DNA of 64,000 bases from Novosphingobium sp. B 225 (GTDB lineage Bacteria > Pseudomonadota > Alphaproteobacteria > Sphingomonadales > Sphingomonadaceae), in contig NZ_MWLM01000062.1 of the NCBI RefSeq assembly GCF_002198665.1, forward strand, positions 87,659 through 151,658. The letters run 5' to 3'. Made by a program: the position numbers and the translations under genes. The notes below the pieces were generated by a model, which saw only the letters and a list, made by a program, of their open reading frames with translations, searched no databases and was not told where the DNA came from. Positions 1 to 8,486 of the stretch are shown here, one piece after another; position 1 is the stretch's first letter, and each line of letters begins with the position of its first letter.

Positions 1-7
1 AGCTGGA

Positions 8-26
8 CCCCGGGTCAAGCCCGGGG
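8..26. repeat. Short GC-rich palindrome (REP-like)
   Basis: Two 7-base arms, CCCCGGG and CCCGGGG, flank a 5-base loop TCAAG. It lies in a gene-free stretch at the window edge. From general knowledge, motifs of this kind are very common between genes in Sphingomonadales genomes. No gene is supported in positions 1-414: the open frames there have repetitive, low-quality translations built on the repeats. Confidence 0.6.
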
Positions 27-136
27 TGACGGGTGGGGAGGGAAGCGCGTCCCCTCCCCCCAACATTCCAGCCATTATTGCGCTGCCTTGCCTCCTATGA
101 AAGCGGCCGGTCCTGCGGAGAGCTCGCACCCTGACA

Positions 137-313
137 GGGTCACGCAGAGGCCGCGGAGGAGAAGGGGAGACGCAGAGACGGTGGTTTGCGCCGCAGGCTC
201 CTGCCTTCCTGCAGCGGTGCGGCCTGCCGGAAAGTCGGTATAAGAGTGCAGCTTCGCCGCCAGCGCGACACCTCTGCGCCTCCTCTTCTTCTCTGCGGCC
301 TCTGCGTGAACCC
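137..313. repeat. Inverted-repeat pair of the GCAGAGGC family, locus A
   Basis: A left arm of roughly 40 bases (about 137-180) is the near-perfect reverse complement of a right arm (about 271-313). The core shared by both arms is CACGCAGAGGCCGC. The arms are separated by about 90 bases with no supported gene. The same purine-rich repeat occurs again at 47072-47211 with its arms in the opposite orientation. It is an intergenic dispersed repeat with unknown function. Confidence 0.7.
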
Positions 314-414
314 AAATGACGCAGCGCCAGCCCAATCGCCGAACCTGTCGCGCAAGCCATCCCCCTGCCTTTCGGCTTTGCCCAATCCGCACAATATGCT
401 TAGTCCTGCGCTTC

Positions 415-1353
415 ATGGCATTCAGGAAACCGGGCAAATTGGGCTGGACTCTCATCACAATCGCCGCGCTGCTGGCGCTGCTGGCGGGCGCGTTCGTTTA
501 TGGCGTGCGCAACCACGGCCTGGCCATGCTCGACTGGGCCGACCGGACCATGGCCGGGACCAAGGGCGCGCGGCAGGTGTTGGATGGGGCGGCCTATGGC
601 CCGCTCCCCGCGCAGAAAGTGGACGTGTTCGTGCCGGAAACACCCGGGCCGCATCCGGTGCTGGTCTGGGTGCCGGGCGGCGGGTGGCACAGCGGAACGG
701 CGGGGCAGTATCATTTCATCGGCCGTCAATTTGCCCGGGCCGGCTATGTCACGGTGCTGGCCGGATACCGGCTGGTGCCCGAAGGCACCTATCCCCGCAT
801 GCTGGAAGACAGCGCCATGGCGGTCCGCTGGACGCTGGATCATGCGGCAGAACTGGGCGGCGATCCGCAGCGGCTGTTTCTGATGGGGCAATCGGCCGGG
901 GCCTATAATGTGGTCATGCTGGGGCTGGAACGGCAATGGCTGGGGCGCGAGGGCGTGGCCGATGGCGCGGTAAAGGGGATTATCGGGTTGTCCGGCCCTT
1001 ATGACTTTTACCCCTTTACCTCGGATTCGGCGCGCAATGCCTTTGGCCATATGCCCGATCCCGGAGTGACCCAGCCGATCAACCACGTGCGCGGCGATGC
1101 CCCGCCGATGCTGCTGCTGACCGGGGATACCGACACCACGGTCAAACCGCGCAATTCCTTTGCCCTGGCCAAGGCGCTGACCGCTGCCGGGCAGCCGACC
1201 CAGGCCGTGGTGATCAAGGGCGCCAACCACGAGGATACGGTCAAGCTGCTGGCCGCGCCCTTCAACCGCGACCGGCGCCAGCTTGACGCGGTGCTGGGCT
1301 TCCTGGCGGCGCACGGCGCGGCTTCAGCACCCGTTCAGGCACCGAAAGGCTAA
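415..1353 (+). CDS. Membrane-anchored alpha/beta-hydrolase (carboxylesterase-type)
   Basis: This is a 312-residue serine hydrolase of the carboxylesterase/BD-FAE-like class. Residues 11-30 form one hydrophobic anchor or signal segment. The oxyanion-hole motif GGGW is at 88-91, the nucleophile elbow GQSAG puts Ser160 at its centre, an Asp candidate lies in GDTDT (about 238-240), and the catalytic His is in GANHE (His272). A longer open frame begins at 316, but its extra N-terminus is Arg/Pro/Cys-rich and overlaps the repeat, so the ATG at 415 was chosen. The substrate is unknown; esters of small acids are likely. The M48 protease gene follows after 10 bases, so the two may be co-transcribed. 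Confidence 0.85.
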   Translation: MAFRKPGKLGWTLITIAALLALLAGAFVYGVRNHGLAMLDWADRTMAGTKGARQVLDGAAYGPLPAQKVDVFVPETPGPHPVLVWVPGGGWHSGTAGQYHFIGRQFARAGYVTVLAGYRLVPEGTYPRMLEDSAMAVRWTLDHAAELGGDPQRLFLMGQSAGAYNVVMLGLERQWLGREGVADGAVKGIIGLSGPYDFYPFTSDSARNAFGHMPDPGVTQPINHVRGDAPPMLLLTGDTDTTVKPRNSFALAKALTAAGQPTQAVVIKGANHEDTVKLLAAPFNRDRRQLDAVLGFLAAHGAASAPVQAPKG

Positions 1354-1363
1354 TCGGACCGCA

Positions 1364-2716
1364 ATGCGTCTGCTGTCCCGCCTGCTTGCCGCGCTGACCG
1401 CGCTTAGCCTGACCGCCCAGCCGGTCATGGCGCAATCGATCCTGCGCGATGCCGAAACCGAAGCCCTGCTGCATGACATGGCCAGCCCGTTGATCGCTGC
1501 TGCAGGACTTGATCCCGCCAATGTCGACGTGGTGATGATCGGCGACAATTCGATCAATGCCTTCGTGGCGGGCGGGCAAGCGGTCTATATCCATTCCGGG
1601 CTGATCAATGCGGCGACCAGCGCGGCCGAAGTGCAGGGCGTGATCGCGCATGAACTGGGCCATATCACCGGCGGCCACGTGATCAGTGACGGCGGCAGCA
1701 AGGCCGCGACCGGGATTTCGATCCTCAGCCTGCTGCTGAGCGCAGCGGCGGCGGCGGCCGGGGCAGGCGATGCGGCGATGGGCGTCTTCATGGCCGGACA
1801 ACAGGCCGCGATGGGCAAGTACCTGGCCTTCAGCCGCGGCCAGGAATCGAGCGCCGATGCGGCGGGGGCACAGTATCTTTCCAAGGCCGGGATTTCGGGC
1901 AAGGGCTCGCTCGCATTCTTCCGCAAGCTGCAGAACATGGAATATCGCTATGGCTTTCAGCGCGATGCCGACAGCGAGTTCTATTCGACCCACCCGATGA
2001 CGGCTGACCGGATCGCCACGCTGGAAGATACCTATCAGCAGGACCCGGCCTGGACCCGGTCGAGCGATGCGGCGCTGGAAGCGCGGTTTCAGCGGGTCAA
2101 GGCCAAGCTCTATGGCTATGTCGCCGAACCGCAGGCAACCTTGCGCGACTATCCGGTGACCATGACCGGGGTGCCCGCGCGCTATGCCCGGGCCTATGCC
2201 TGGCACAAGGACGCGCTGATGGACAAGGCCATGGCCGAAACCGACGCCTTGCTCGCCGCCGCGCCCAACGATCCCTATTTCCTTGAACTGAAGGGCCAGA
2301 TCCTGCTCGAAAGCGGCAAGCCTGCCGATGCGCTTGCCCCCTTGCGCCGCGCGGTCGATCTGACCAGCAACCAGCCGCTGATTGCCACCACATTCGGCCA
2401 CGCCCTGATCGCGACCGAGGATCCGGCCAATTTCAGGGAAGCCGAACGCGTGCTCAAGGCCGCAGTCGCGCGTGACCGGGAAAACCCCTTCGCCTGGTAC
2501 CAGCTCGGCGTGGTCTATGAAGCCAATGGCGACACGGCCCGCGCGCGCCTCGCCAGCGCCGAACAACAGGTGATGAGCCTTCAGATGCCCCAGGCACTGC
2601 GCAGCGCCGAAGCCGCCGAAGCGATGCTGCCCAAGGGCAGTGCTGACTGGCTGCGCGCGCAGGACATCGCGATGCAAGCGCGCGCGGCGATTGAACGCAA
2701 GGGCAAACGCAGGTAG
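1364..2716 (+). CDS. Periplasmic M48-family metalloprotease with TPR repeats (BepA-like)
   Basis: The protein has 450 residues. A signal peptide with cleavage predicted after the AQ near residue 24 exports it to the periplasm. The zinc motif HELGH is at 96-100 and a third ligand, Glu161, lies in the sequence GQESSAD. The C-terminal third (from about 280) reads as TPR-type helical repeats. This layout matches BepA/YfgC-type proteases, which take part in outer-membrane protein quality control. The start at 1364 is preferred over an upstream in-frame start (1283) because it leaves a clean signal peptide. The DsbA-like gene begins 11 bases downstream, so both genes probably serve envelope protein maturation. 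Confidence 0.9.
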   Translation: MRLLSRLLAALTALSLTAQPVMAQSILRDAETEALLHDMASPLIAAAGLDPANVDVVMIGDNSINAFVAGGQAVYIHSGLINAATSAAEVQGVIAHELGHITGGHVISDGGSKAATGISILSLLLSAAAAAAGAGDAAMGVFMAGQQAAMGKYLAFSRGQESSADAAGAQYLSKAGISGKGSLAFFRKLQNMEYRYGFQRDADSEFYSTHPMTADRIATLEDTYQQDPAWTRSSDAALEARFQRVKAKLYGYVAEPQATLRDYPVTMTGVPARYARAYAWHKDALMDKAMAETDALLAAAPNDPYFLELKGQILLESGKPADALAPLRRAVDLTSNQPLIATTFGHALIATEDPANFREAERVLKAAVARDRENPFAWYQLGVVYEANGDTARARLASAEQQVMSLQMPQALRSAEAAEAMLPKGSADWLRAQDIAMQARAAIERKGKRR

Positions 2717-2727
2717 GCCGCTTGCCC

Positions 2728-3444
2728 ATGACCGATCGCAAAACCGCAAATTCGCTGCTGCTCTCGCTTGCCGGACTGGCCCTGCTGATCGTCGGGGCCG
2801 CCGGGGGCTGGTGGTACGAAAGCCGCCGCACCAAAGAGGTGGTCAAGCAGACCATTCTCGAAAACCCCGAAATCCTGCCGCAGGCGATGCAGGAACTGCA
2901 GCGCCGCGAAAGTGCCAAATCGCTGGCCAGCGTTTCGGAAACGATCTTTGCGCCGTTCCCCGGATCGGTGCTGGGCAATCCGCAGGGCAAAGTGACCCTG
3001 GTCGAATTCACCGATTTCGCCTGCACCTATTGCCGCAGTTCGGTGGCCGATGTCGAAGCCCTGATCAAGACCAACCCGGACCTCAAGGTGGTGGTGCGGC
3101 ATATGCCGATCCTTTCGCCGCAAAGCGGAGTGGCGGCGCAGTGGGGCCTGGCTGCGGCGGAACAGGGCCGCTATGCCGCGTTCCACCACGCCATGTTCGC
3201 CGCGGGCCGCCCCGATGCCACCACGATCGAAGCCGCCGCGCGCGTCGCCGGGCTTGACCTCGCCCGGGCACAGAAATTCGTGGCCGATGCCAGCGTGGCG
3301 AAAGAGCTGGAAGGCAACCTGAACTATGCCCGCACTCTGGGGTTTGATGGCACCCCGGCCTGGGTCATCGGCGGCCAGATGTTCAGCGGCGCCGTCGGCC
3401 GCGACCTGCTGGCCAAGGCGATCGCGGAAGAACGGGGCGCCTGA
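2728..3444 (+). CDS. DsbA-family thiol:disulfide oxidoreductase
   Basis: This is a 238-residue protein with an N-terminal membrane segment (about 8-28) followed by a thioredoxin-fold domain. The active-site motif CTYC is at 99-102, within the sequence EFTDFAC. A cis-proline loop (GTPAWVIG) sits near residue 207. The family is DSBA/Com1-like, and these proteins oxidise or isomerise disulfides of exported proteins. A TTG six bases upstream (2722) is an alternative start. The gene directly follows the M48 protease and appears to share its operon. Confidence 0.9.
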   Translation: MTDRKTANSLLLSLAGLALLIVGAAGGWWYESRRTKEVVKQTILENPEILPQAMQELQRRESAKSLASVSETIFAPFPGSVLGNPQGKVTLVEFTDFACTYCRSSVADVEALIKTNPDLKVVVRHMPILSPQSGVAAQWGLAAAEQGRYAAFHHAMFAAGRPDATTIEAAARVAGLDLARAQKFVADASVAKELEGNLNYARTLGFDGTPAWVIGGQMFSGAVGRDLLAKAIAEERGA

Positions 3445-3518
3445 GGCATGGTGCGGGCCGGGCGGGCCCCGTTTGCTTTTTGGTGGGAACTTCGCCCGCG
3501 AATGACTAGATAGCCCTC

Positions 3519-4679
3519 ATGGCCGTGCTGCCCTTTCGCCCGACCCCGTTTTTCGCGAACAAGAACCGCGCGTTCTGGCGCCTGCAGGCGGTCGGCTGGG
3601 GCGGGGCGATGCTGCTGCGCGCGATGTCGGGGATCGCCAATGGCCTGGCGCTGTCCTACCTCGTGCTGGTTCTGCTGCAGACCATCACCGGCTTTTCGAT
3701 CACCCTGATCCTTTCGGTGATCTACCGCCAGCTGATCAACCGCCGCCCGATCATCACCTGGGGGGTAACCGCGGTGCTGCTGCCGTTCGCGGTGGCGCTT
3801 TATGCTTTCATCGATGCCTGGGTGAACGGGCTCTATTACGGCACCAGCGCGGTCGGCTTTGCCCAACGCTTCATCGGCGGGTTCTATATCGACGCGACCC
3901 TGCTGATGAGCTGGTCGGCGCTCTATTACGCGATCAATTTCTTCCTGCAGATCGAGGAACAGAACGATCAGCTGATCCAGCTGGAAAACCAGGCAACGAG
4001 CGCGCAGCTGGCGATGCTGCGTTACCAGCTGAACCCGCATTTCCTGTTCAACACGCTCAATTCGATTTCCACCCTGGTGCTGCTGAAACAGACCGAACCG
4101 GCCAATGCCATGCTGAGCCGCCTGTCGAGCTTTCTGCGCTATACCCTGGTCAACGAACCGGCCGGGCGGGTGACCGTGGCGCAGGAAGTGGAGACGCTGA
4201 AGCTCTATCTCGACATCGAGCGGATGCGGTTTGAAGAGCGGTTGCGGACCAGTTTCCGGATCGATCCGGTGACCGAACCGGCCTTGCTGCCCTCGCTGTT
4301 GCTCCAGCCCCTGGTCGAAAACGCCATCAAATATGCCGTCAGCCCGCAGGAAGCGGGGGCCGAAATCACCATTGCGGCGCAACTCGTCGGTCCAAACCTT
4401 CGCATCACCGTCTCCGACACCGGCCCGGGATTGCAAAACAATGCCGCCAGCAACAGGTTGAGTGGTGTGACATTCGACGGCGGCGAACCGGTATCCACCG
4501 GCGTGGGTCTGGCCAATATCCGGGATCGGCTGGCCCAGGCCTATGGCGAGGACCACCGGTTCGAAACGATGGAACCGCCGGAGGGTGGCTTCGCCGTGCT
4601 GATCGAACTGCCATACGAGCGCCGCGACCCCAATCCTGCCGTGCCCGGGGCTGACCAGCGTCCGCTCCAGGCGCTCTGA
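3519..4679 (+). CDS. LytS/YehU-type sensor histidine kinase
   Basis: The protein has 386 residues and four hydrophobic N-terminal segments (about 25-145). A His_kinase domain follows, with the motif LNPHFLFNTLNS, in which His174 is the predicted phospho-acceptor, and a C-terminal HATPase (N-box near LVENAIKYA, then DTGPGL and GVGLANIRDRL). There is no periplasmic sensor domain, so the stimulus is unknown and may be sensed in the membrane. The LytTR response regulator starts 16 bases downstream, making a standard two-component operon. A paralogous pair lies at 44811-46773. Confidence 0.92.
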   Translation: MAVLPFRPTPFFANKNRAFWRLQAVGWGGAMLLRAMSGIANGLALSYLVLVLLQTITGFSITLILSVIYRQLINRRPIITWGVTAVLLPFAVALYAFIDAWVNGLYYGTSAVGFAQRFIGGFYIDATLLMSWSALYYAINFFLQIEEQNDQLIQLENQATSAQLAMLRYQLNPHFLFNTLNSISTLVLLKQTEPANAMLSRLSSFLRYTLVNEPAGRVTVAQEVETLKLYLDIERMRFEERLRTSFRIDPVTEPALLPSLLLQPLVENAIKYAVSPQEAGAEITIAAQLVGPNLRITVSDTGPGLQNNAASNRLSGVTFDGGEPVSTGVGLANIRDRLAQAYGEDHRFETMEPPEGGFAVLIELPYERRDPNPAVPGADQRPLQAL

Positions 4680-4695
4680 AACGGAACCAGTCCCC

Positions 4696-5490
4696 ATGAC
4701 CATCCGCACCATCATCGTCGACGATGAAAAGCTCGCCATCCAGGGGCTGATGCTGCGCCTGCAGAAGTTCCCCGATGTCGAAATTATCGACACCTGCAAC
4801 AACGGGCGCGAGGCGATCCGCAAGATCAAGACCGAAAAGCCGGATCTGGTGTTCCTCGACATCCAGATGCCCGGGTTTGACGGGTTCAGCGTGGTCAAAG
4901 GCGTGATGGAAATCGAACCGCCGCTGATCGTGTTCGTCACCGCCTATCAGGAACACGCCGTCCGCGCGTTTGAAGCCAATGCCGTCAATTACCTGATGAA
5001 GCCGGTGGACGAGGACAAGCTGGCCGACACCCTGGAACGCGTGCGCCTGCGCCTGAGCGAAAAGCACGCGGCGGAAGAGGCCGAAAAGCTCAAGATCGTG
5101 CTGGCCGAAGTGGCCCCCGACGCGATGGAGGCCATGCCCGAAGAGGCTGAGGTGACCGCGCGCTATGAAAAGCTGATCAACATCAAGGATCGCGGCCAGA
5201 TCTTCCGGGTCGATGTCGATTCGATCGAATATGTCGAAGCGGCCGGCGATTACATGTGCATCTACACCGGCGACAACAGCTATATCCTGCGCGAAACGAT
5301 GAAAGACCTCGAACGCCGCCTCGATCCGCGCGCCTTCCAGCGGGTCCATCGCTCGACCATCGTCAACCTCGACAAGGTCCGCCAGGTCAAGCCGCACACC
5401 AATGGCGAATGCTTCCTGGTGCTGGAATCGAACGCGCAGCTGAAAGTCAGCCGAAGCTACCGCGATGTGGTAGCGCGGTTCGTGCATTGA
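4696..5490 (+). CDS. LytTR-family response regulator
   Basis: This is a 264-residue regulator. The receiver domain (1-120) has the acidic pair DD at 9-10, phospho-acceptor Asp55 in FLDIQMPG, and a conserved Lys in LMKPVDE. A charged linker (about 120-160) is followed by a C-terminal LytTR DNA-binding domain, including the segment FQRVHRSTIVNL. It is the partner of the upstream kinase. LytTR proteins bind direct repeats upstream of target promoters; none was identified here. Confidence 0.93.
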   Translation: MTIRTIIVDDEKLAIQGLMLRLQKFPDVEIIDTCNNGREAIRKIKTEKPDLVFLDIQMPGFDGFSVVKGVMEIEPPLIVFVTAYQEHAVRAFEANAVNYLMKPVDEDKLADTLERVRLRLSEKHAAEEAEKLKIVLAEVAPDAMEAMPEEAEVTARYEKLINIKDRGQIFRVDVDSIEYVEAAGDYMCIYTGDNSYILRETMKDLERRLDPRAFQRVHRSTIVNLDKVRQVKPHTNGECFLVLESNAQLKVSRSYRDVVARFVH

Positions 5491-5500
5491 ACCACTAAGT

Positions 5501-5652
5501 TCCTCCCTATTTTCGGCCTCTGCCGCAAATGGGGAGGTGGATCGCCCCTAGGGCGAGACGGAGGGGTAAGAGCCTCGCCGCATGACCCCTCCGTCAGCCG
5601 CCTTCGGCGTCTGCCACCTCCCCATTTGTCCCTGCGGGAAAAATAGGGAGGA
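5501..5652. repeat. Nested palindromic intergenic element, about 150 bp
   Basis: The outer arms (about 5501-5540 and 5614-5652) are imperfect reverse complements that start and end with TCCTCCCTATTTT/TAGGGAGGA. Inside them is a perfect 11-bp stem (GACGGAGGGGT at 5557-5567 with ACCCCTCCGTC at 5585-5595). The whole element can fold into one long cruciform or hairpin in RNA or DNA. It fills the gap between the response regulator and nadC. From general knowledge, such elements are abundant in Sphingomonadales. Confidence 0.8.
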
Positions 5653-5694
5653 TCTGGTTCTCGACAGCTCCGGTCAGCTTGGTATTGAACCCCA

Positions 5695-6552
5695 ATGACT
5701 TTCTCCCTCCCCGGTTTTGATCTGAACCACTTCGTTCGCGCCACGCTCGACGAGGATCTCGGCCTCGGCCTGCCGGGCGGCGGGCAAGATGTGACCAGCG
5801 AAAGCGTGATCCCGGCCGATGCCCGCTTTTCGGGCGTGATGGACAGCCGCGATGCAATCACCGTGGCCGGGCTAGGCATCGCCGTGGCCTTTTTCCGCGC
5901 ACTCGATCCCGACATGGCAATCGAGCTGCTGGTGGAAGACGGCGCGCAAATTGGCCCCGGCACCGATCTGATGCGGATCGAAGGCAATGCCCGGGCCATG
6001 CTGACGGCGGAACGCGCCGCGCTCAACACCGTGCAGCACCTGTCGGGCATCGCCACCATGACCCGCACCTATGTCGATGCGATGCAAGGGCACGCGACTC
6101 TGCTCGATACCCGCAAGACCATCCCCGGGCTGCGCCATCTGGAAAAATACGCGACGCGGATGGGCGGGGCGACCAATCACCGCATGGGGCTGTGGGATGC
6201 AGCGATGATCAAGGACAACCACGTTCTGGTGGCCGGCGGCGTGGGCGAAGCGGTGCGCCGCGCGCGGGAGGCCGGGGTCAAATCGATCATCTGCGAAGTT
6301 GACCGGATCGATCAGATCGAACCCGCGCTGGCTGCCGGCGCGAGCCACTTGCTGCTAGACAATATGGACGTGCCGATGCTGCGGCAGGCCGTGGCACTGA
6401 TCGCCGGGCGCGTCCCCAGCGAAGCCTCGGGCGGGGTGCGGCTTGACACCATCGCCGCCATCGCCGCCACCGGCGTCACTTACGTCTCGGTCGGCCGCCT
6501 GACCCAAAGTGCCCCGGCGGCGGACGTGGGGCTGGATTTTACCCCGCTGTGA
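5695..6552 (+). CDS. nadC: Nicotinate-nucleotide pyrophosphorylase (quinolinate phosphoribosyltransferase)
   Basis: This enzyme converts quinolinate and PRPP to nicotinate mononucleotide in de novo NAD synthesis. The 285 residues are family-typical. Visible signatures include the NTVQHLSGIAT helix, DTRKTIPGLRHLEKYA, the GGATNHRMGL segment, IKDNH, and the C-terminal phosphate-binding region EASGGV near residue 242. No nadA or nadB is nearby. The stop codon overlaps the start of the RNase T2 gene in a GTGA arrangement, so the two are probably translationally coupled. Confidence 0.95.
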   Translation: MTFSLPGFDLNHFVRATLDEDLGLGLPGGGQDVTSESVIPADARFSGVMDSRDAITVAGLGIAVAFFRALDPDMAIELLVEDGAQIGPGTDLMRIEGNARAMLTAERAALNTVQHLSGIATMTRTYVDAMQGHATLLDTRKTIPGLRHLEKYATRMGGATNHRMGLWDAAMIKDNHVLVAGGVGEAVRRAREAGVKSIICEVDRIDQIEPALAAGASHLLLDNMDVPMLRQAVALIAGRVPSEASGGVRLDTIAAIAATGVTYVSVGRLTQSAPAADVGLDFTPL

Positions 6553-7250
6553 GGGCCGCGCTTGCCCTGATCGCGCTTGCGCTGCCCGCACCCGCTCTGG
6601 CCCAGGCCTATCAGTGCCGCGTGCCGCAAAACCTGGCCATGCCGCGTCCCGTGCAGCCCGATGGCAAGACCGTGCGTGCGCCGGTCAGCGGCTATACTCT
6701 GGCGGTGAGCTGGTCGCCCGAATTCTGCCGGGGCAAAAACGCCAGCGATCCGGACAATCTGCAATGCAACGGCAGCGCCGGGCGATTCGGCTTTGTGCTC
6801 CACGGGCTGTGGCCCGAGGCCGCCAAAGGCCCGGCGCCGCAATGGTGCGCGCTGAGCCCGCGTCCAAGCATGGAAGATTTCAAGGCCAACTTGTGCATGA
6901 CCCCGGTGCCGTGGCTGATGGAGCACGAATGGGCTAAGCATGGCAGCTGCATGGCTACCAATCCCAAGGCCTATTTCAAGGTCGCGGCGATCCTGTGGAA
7001 CTCGCTGCGCCTGCCCGATGCCGACAAGCTGTCTCGCCAGCCCGGCGTGACCATGGGCGATCTGCGGCAGGCTTTCCTCGCCGCCAACCCCGGCTGGCGC
7101 GAATCGTCGATCGGGATCCTGGCCAGCAACGGCGGCTGGCTGCGCGAACTGCGCCTTTGCTATGGCAAGGACTTCAAACCAGCGGCTTGTGACCGGCGCA
7201 GCTTTGGTCCGAAGAACGATATGCCGCTGAAGGTGTGGCGCGGGCTCTGA
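6549..7250 (+). CDS. Secreted ribonuclease T2 family protein
   Basis: The protein has 233 residues and an N-terminal signal peptide (cleavage near ALAQ, residue 19). Both conserved active-site segments are present: CAS I HGLWP (His85) and CAS II EHEWAKHGSC (125-134, with Glu127, Lys130, His131). Several Cys residues suit disulfides in the periplasm. RNase T2 enzymes cut RNA through a 2',3'-cyclic phosphate. The GTG start overlaps the nadC stop. A role in scavenging extracellular RNA is an inference. Confidence 0.92.
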   Translation: MRAALALIALALPAPALAQAYQCRVPQNLAMPRPVQPDGKTVRAPVSGYTLAVSWSPEFCRGKNASDPDNLQCNGSAGRFGFVLHGLWPEAAKGPAPQWCALSPRPSMEDFKANLCMTPVPWLMEHEWAKHGSCMATNPKAYFKVAAILWNSLRLPDADKLSRQPGVTMGDLRQAFLAANPGWRESSIGILASNGGWLRELRLCYGKDFKPAACDRRSFGPKNDMPLKVWRGL

Positions 7251-7425
7251 TTGATTTTCCTACACGGCAACGATTTGGTATGAAGCCAGTTGCTCTTTGA
7301 AATTGTTGGGTTTTGTTTCCGGTATCCGCAGTGGCGGTGGCGCTGGATTGTATCTGCGGAGAGCTGGCAACCGGGGGGCTGGAATTTTTCCCTGAACCGT
7401 GTCCAGTGTGTCCACCCGGGCCAAT

Positions 7426-7884
7426 TCAGGCCCGGCGCGCGGCAAAAAATTCGCGCAGCAACTCCGCCGCCTCGGCCTCGCCCATTCCGGAATAGATTTC
7501 GGGCCGGTGCAGGCACTGGTCATGCTCGAACACCCGCGCACCGTGTTCTACCGCGCCGCCCTTGGGATCAGAGGCCGCGTAATAGAGCTTGCCGATTCGC
7601 GCATGGCTGATCGCCCCGGCGCACATTGGGCAAGGCTCCAGCGTGACCCACAGCTCGCAGCCGGTCAGCCGCTCGCTCCCCAGCACGCGCGCGGCAGCGC
7701 GAATCGCCAGCAGTTCGGCATGGGCAGTGGGATCATGCAGCCCGCGTGGCTGGTTGTGGGCTGCGGCGATCACTTGCCCGTCCTTGATGACCACCGCGCC
7801 AATCGGCACTTCACCCGCCGATTCGCCCTTGCGGGCCTCGCTCAGGGCCAGTTGCATCGGTTCGGGCAGCGGCCAACGGCTCAT
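7426..7884 (-). CDS. tadA: tRNA-specific adenosine deaminase
   Basis: This 152-residue zinc deaminase makes inosine at wobble position 34 of tRNA-Arg(ACG). The zinc and catalytic motif is HAE (55-57) with PCPMC (Cys85 and Cys88). The length and motif spacing match TadA rather than cytosine or guanine deaminases. It converges with the RNase T2 gene across a 175-bp gap that carries no gene. A GC-rich hairpin (7416-7435) covers its stop codon but lacks a clear T-tract. Confidence 0.93.
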   Translation of the reverse strand: MSRWPLPEPMQLALSEARKGESAGEVPIGAVVIKDGQVIAAAHNQPRGLHDPTAHAELLAIRAAARVLGSERLTGCELWVTLEPCPMCAGAISHARIGKLYYAASDPKGGAVEHGARVFEHDQCLHRPEIYSGMGEAEAAELLREFFAARRA

Positions 7885-7935
7885 TTGCGTGGAAATAGGG
7901 CGCTTTCATGGGTGCGGCAAGGACATCCGTCCTTG

Positions 7936-8029
7936 CCTTGGCAACACCGGCCCGCGCCCCCGGCCCGACCACCCATAGGGTACGATCAACGGGTGGTCGG
8001 GCCGGGGGCGCGGGCCGGTGTTGCCAAGG
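7936..8029. repeat. Perfect 39-bp inverted repeat with 16-base loop
   Basis: The left arm at 7936-7974 is the exact reverse complement of the right arm at 7991-8029. The loop is 16 bases and contains ATAGGGTACGATC. It lies between tadA and rpmB. A diverged relative with the same core (GGCCCGACCACC, then TAGGGT, then TGGTCGGG) is at 56168-56300, so this is a dispersed repeat family. Perfect pairing over 39 bases in one copy suggests recent spread or active maintenance. No T-tract follows, so it is not a classic terminator. Confidence 0.9.
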
Positions 8030-8145
8030 GGTCTGCGGAGGCAGATCCCGCACAAAACAGAGACTCTGCTTGACCAAGCAAGGGTGAATCGGTATGCGCG
8101 CGCCTTCTCCCGTCATGGGCGGCAACATTCGAAGCGAGTTTTACC

Positions 8146-8430
8146 ATGTCCCGTATTTGCGAACTGACCGGCAAGGGCCGCCAGGTAGGCCACAACGTCA
8201 GCCACGCCAACAACAAGACCAAGCGCGTCTTCCTGCCCAACCTGCAGAACGTCACGCTGATGTCCGAAGCGCTGGATCGCAGCTTCAAGTTCCGCGTATC
8301 GACCCAGGGCCTGCGCTCGGTCGAACACGTCGGCGGGCTGGACAACTGGCTGCTCAAGACCTCGGACAGCAAGCTTTCGGAAAGCGCCGTCAAGGTGAAG
8401 CGCGAGCTCGTCAAGAAGCAGGCCGCCTGA
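8146..8430 (+). CDS. rpmB: 50S ribosomal protein L28
   Basis: This 94-residue ribosomal protein of the large subunit has the family opening [11 protein letters not shown], followed by [13 protein letters not shown] and the F-P-N-L-Q segment typical of bacterial L28. The length suits the alphaproteobacterial form. It is a single gene followed by an intrinsic terminator 27 bases after the stop. No L33 partner is adjacent. Confidence 0.97.
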   Translation: MSRICELTGKGRQVGHNVSHANNKTKRVFLPNLQNVTLMSEALDRSFKFRVSTQGLRSVEHVGGLDNWLLKTSDSKLSESAVKVKRELVKKQAA

Positions 8431-8457
8431 ACCAATCCCTGTAAAGGGTAACAGCAG

Positions 8458-8485
8458 GGCGCGTGGGACCACCCGCGCGCCTTTT
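8458..8485 (+). terminator. Intrinsic terminator of rpmB
   Basis: A 10-bp stem (GGCGCGTGGG with CCCGCGCGCC, one G-U pair) closes an ACCA tetraloop and is followed by TTTT. It sits directly downstream of rpmB and just before the 3' end of the convergent esterase gene. Confidence 0.85.
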
Positions 8486-8486
8486 G

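Noticed and set aside
7416..7435. Terminator at the tadA 3' end
   Set aside because: A 7-bp hairpin covers the stop codon, but no T-tract follows on either strand.
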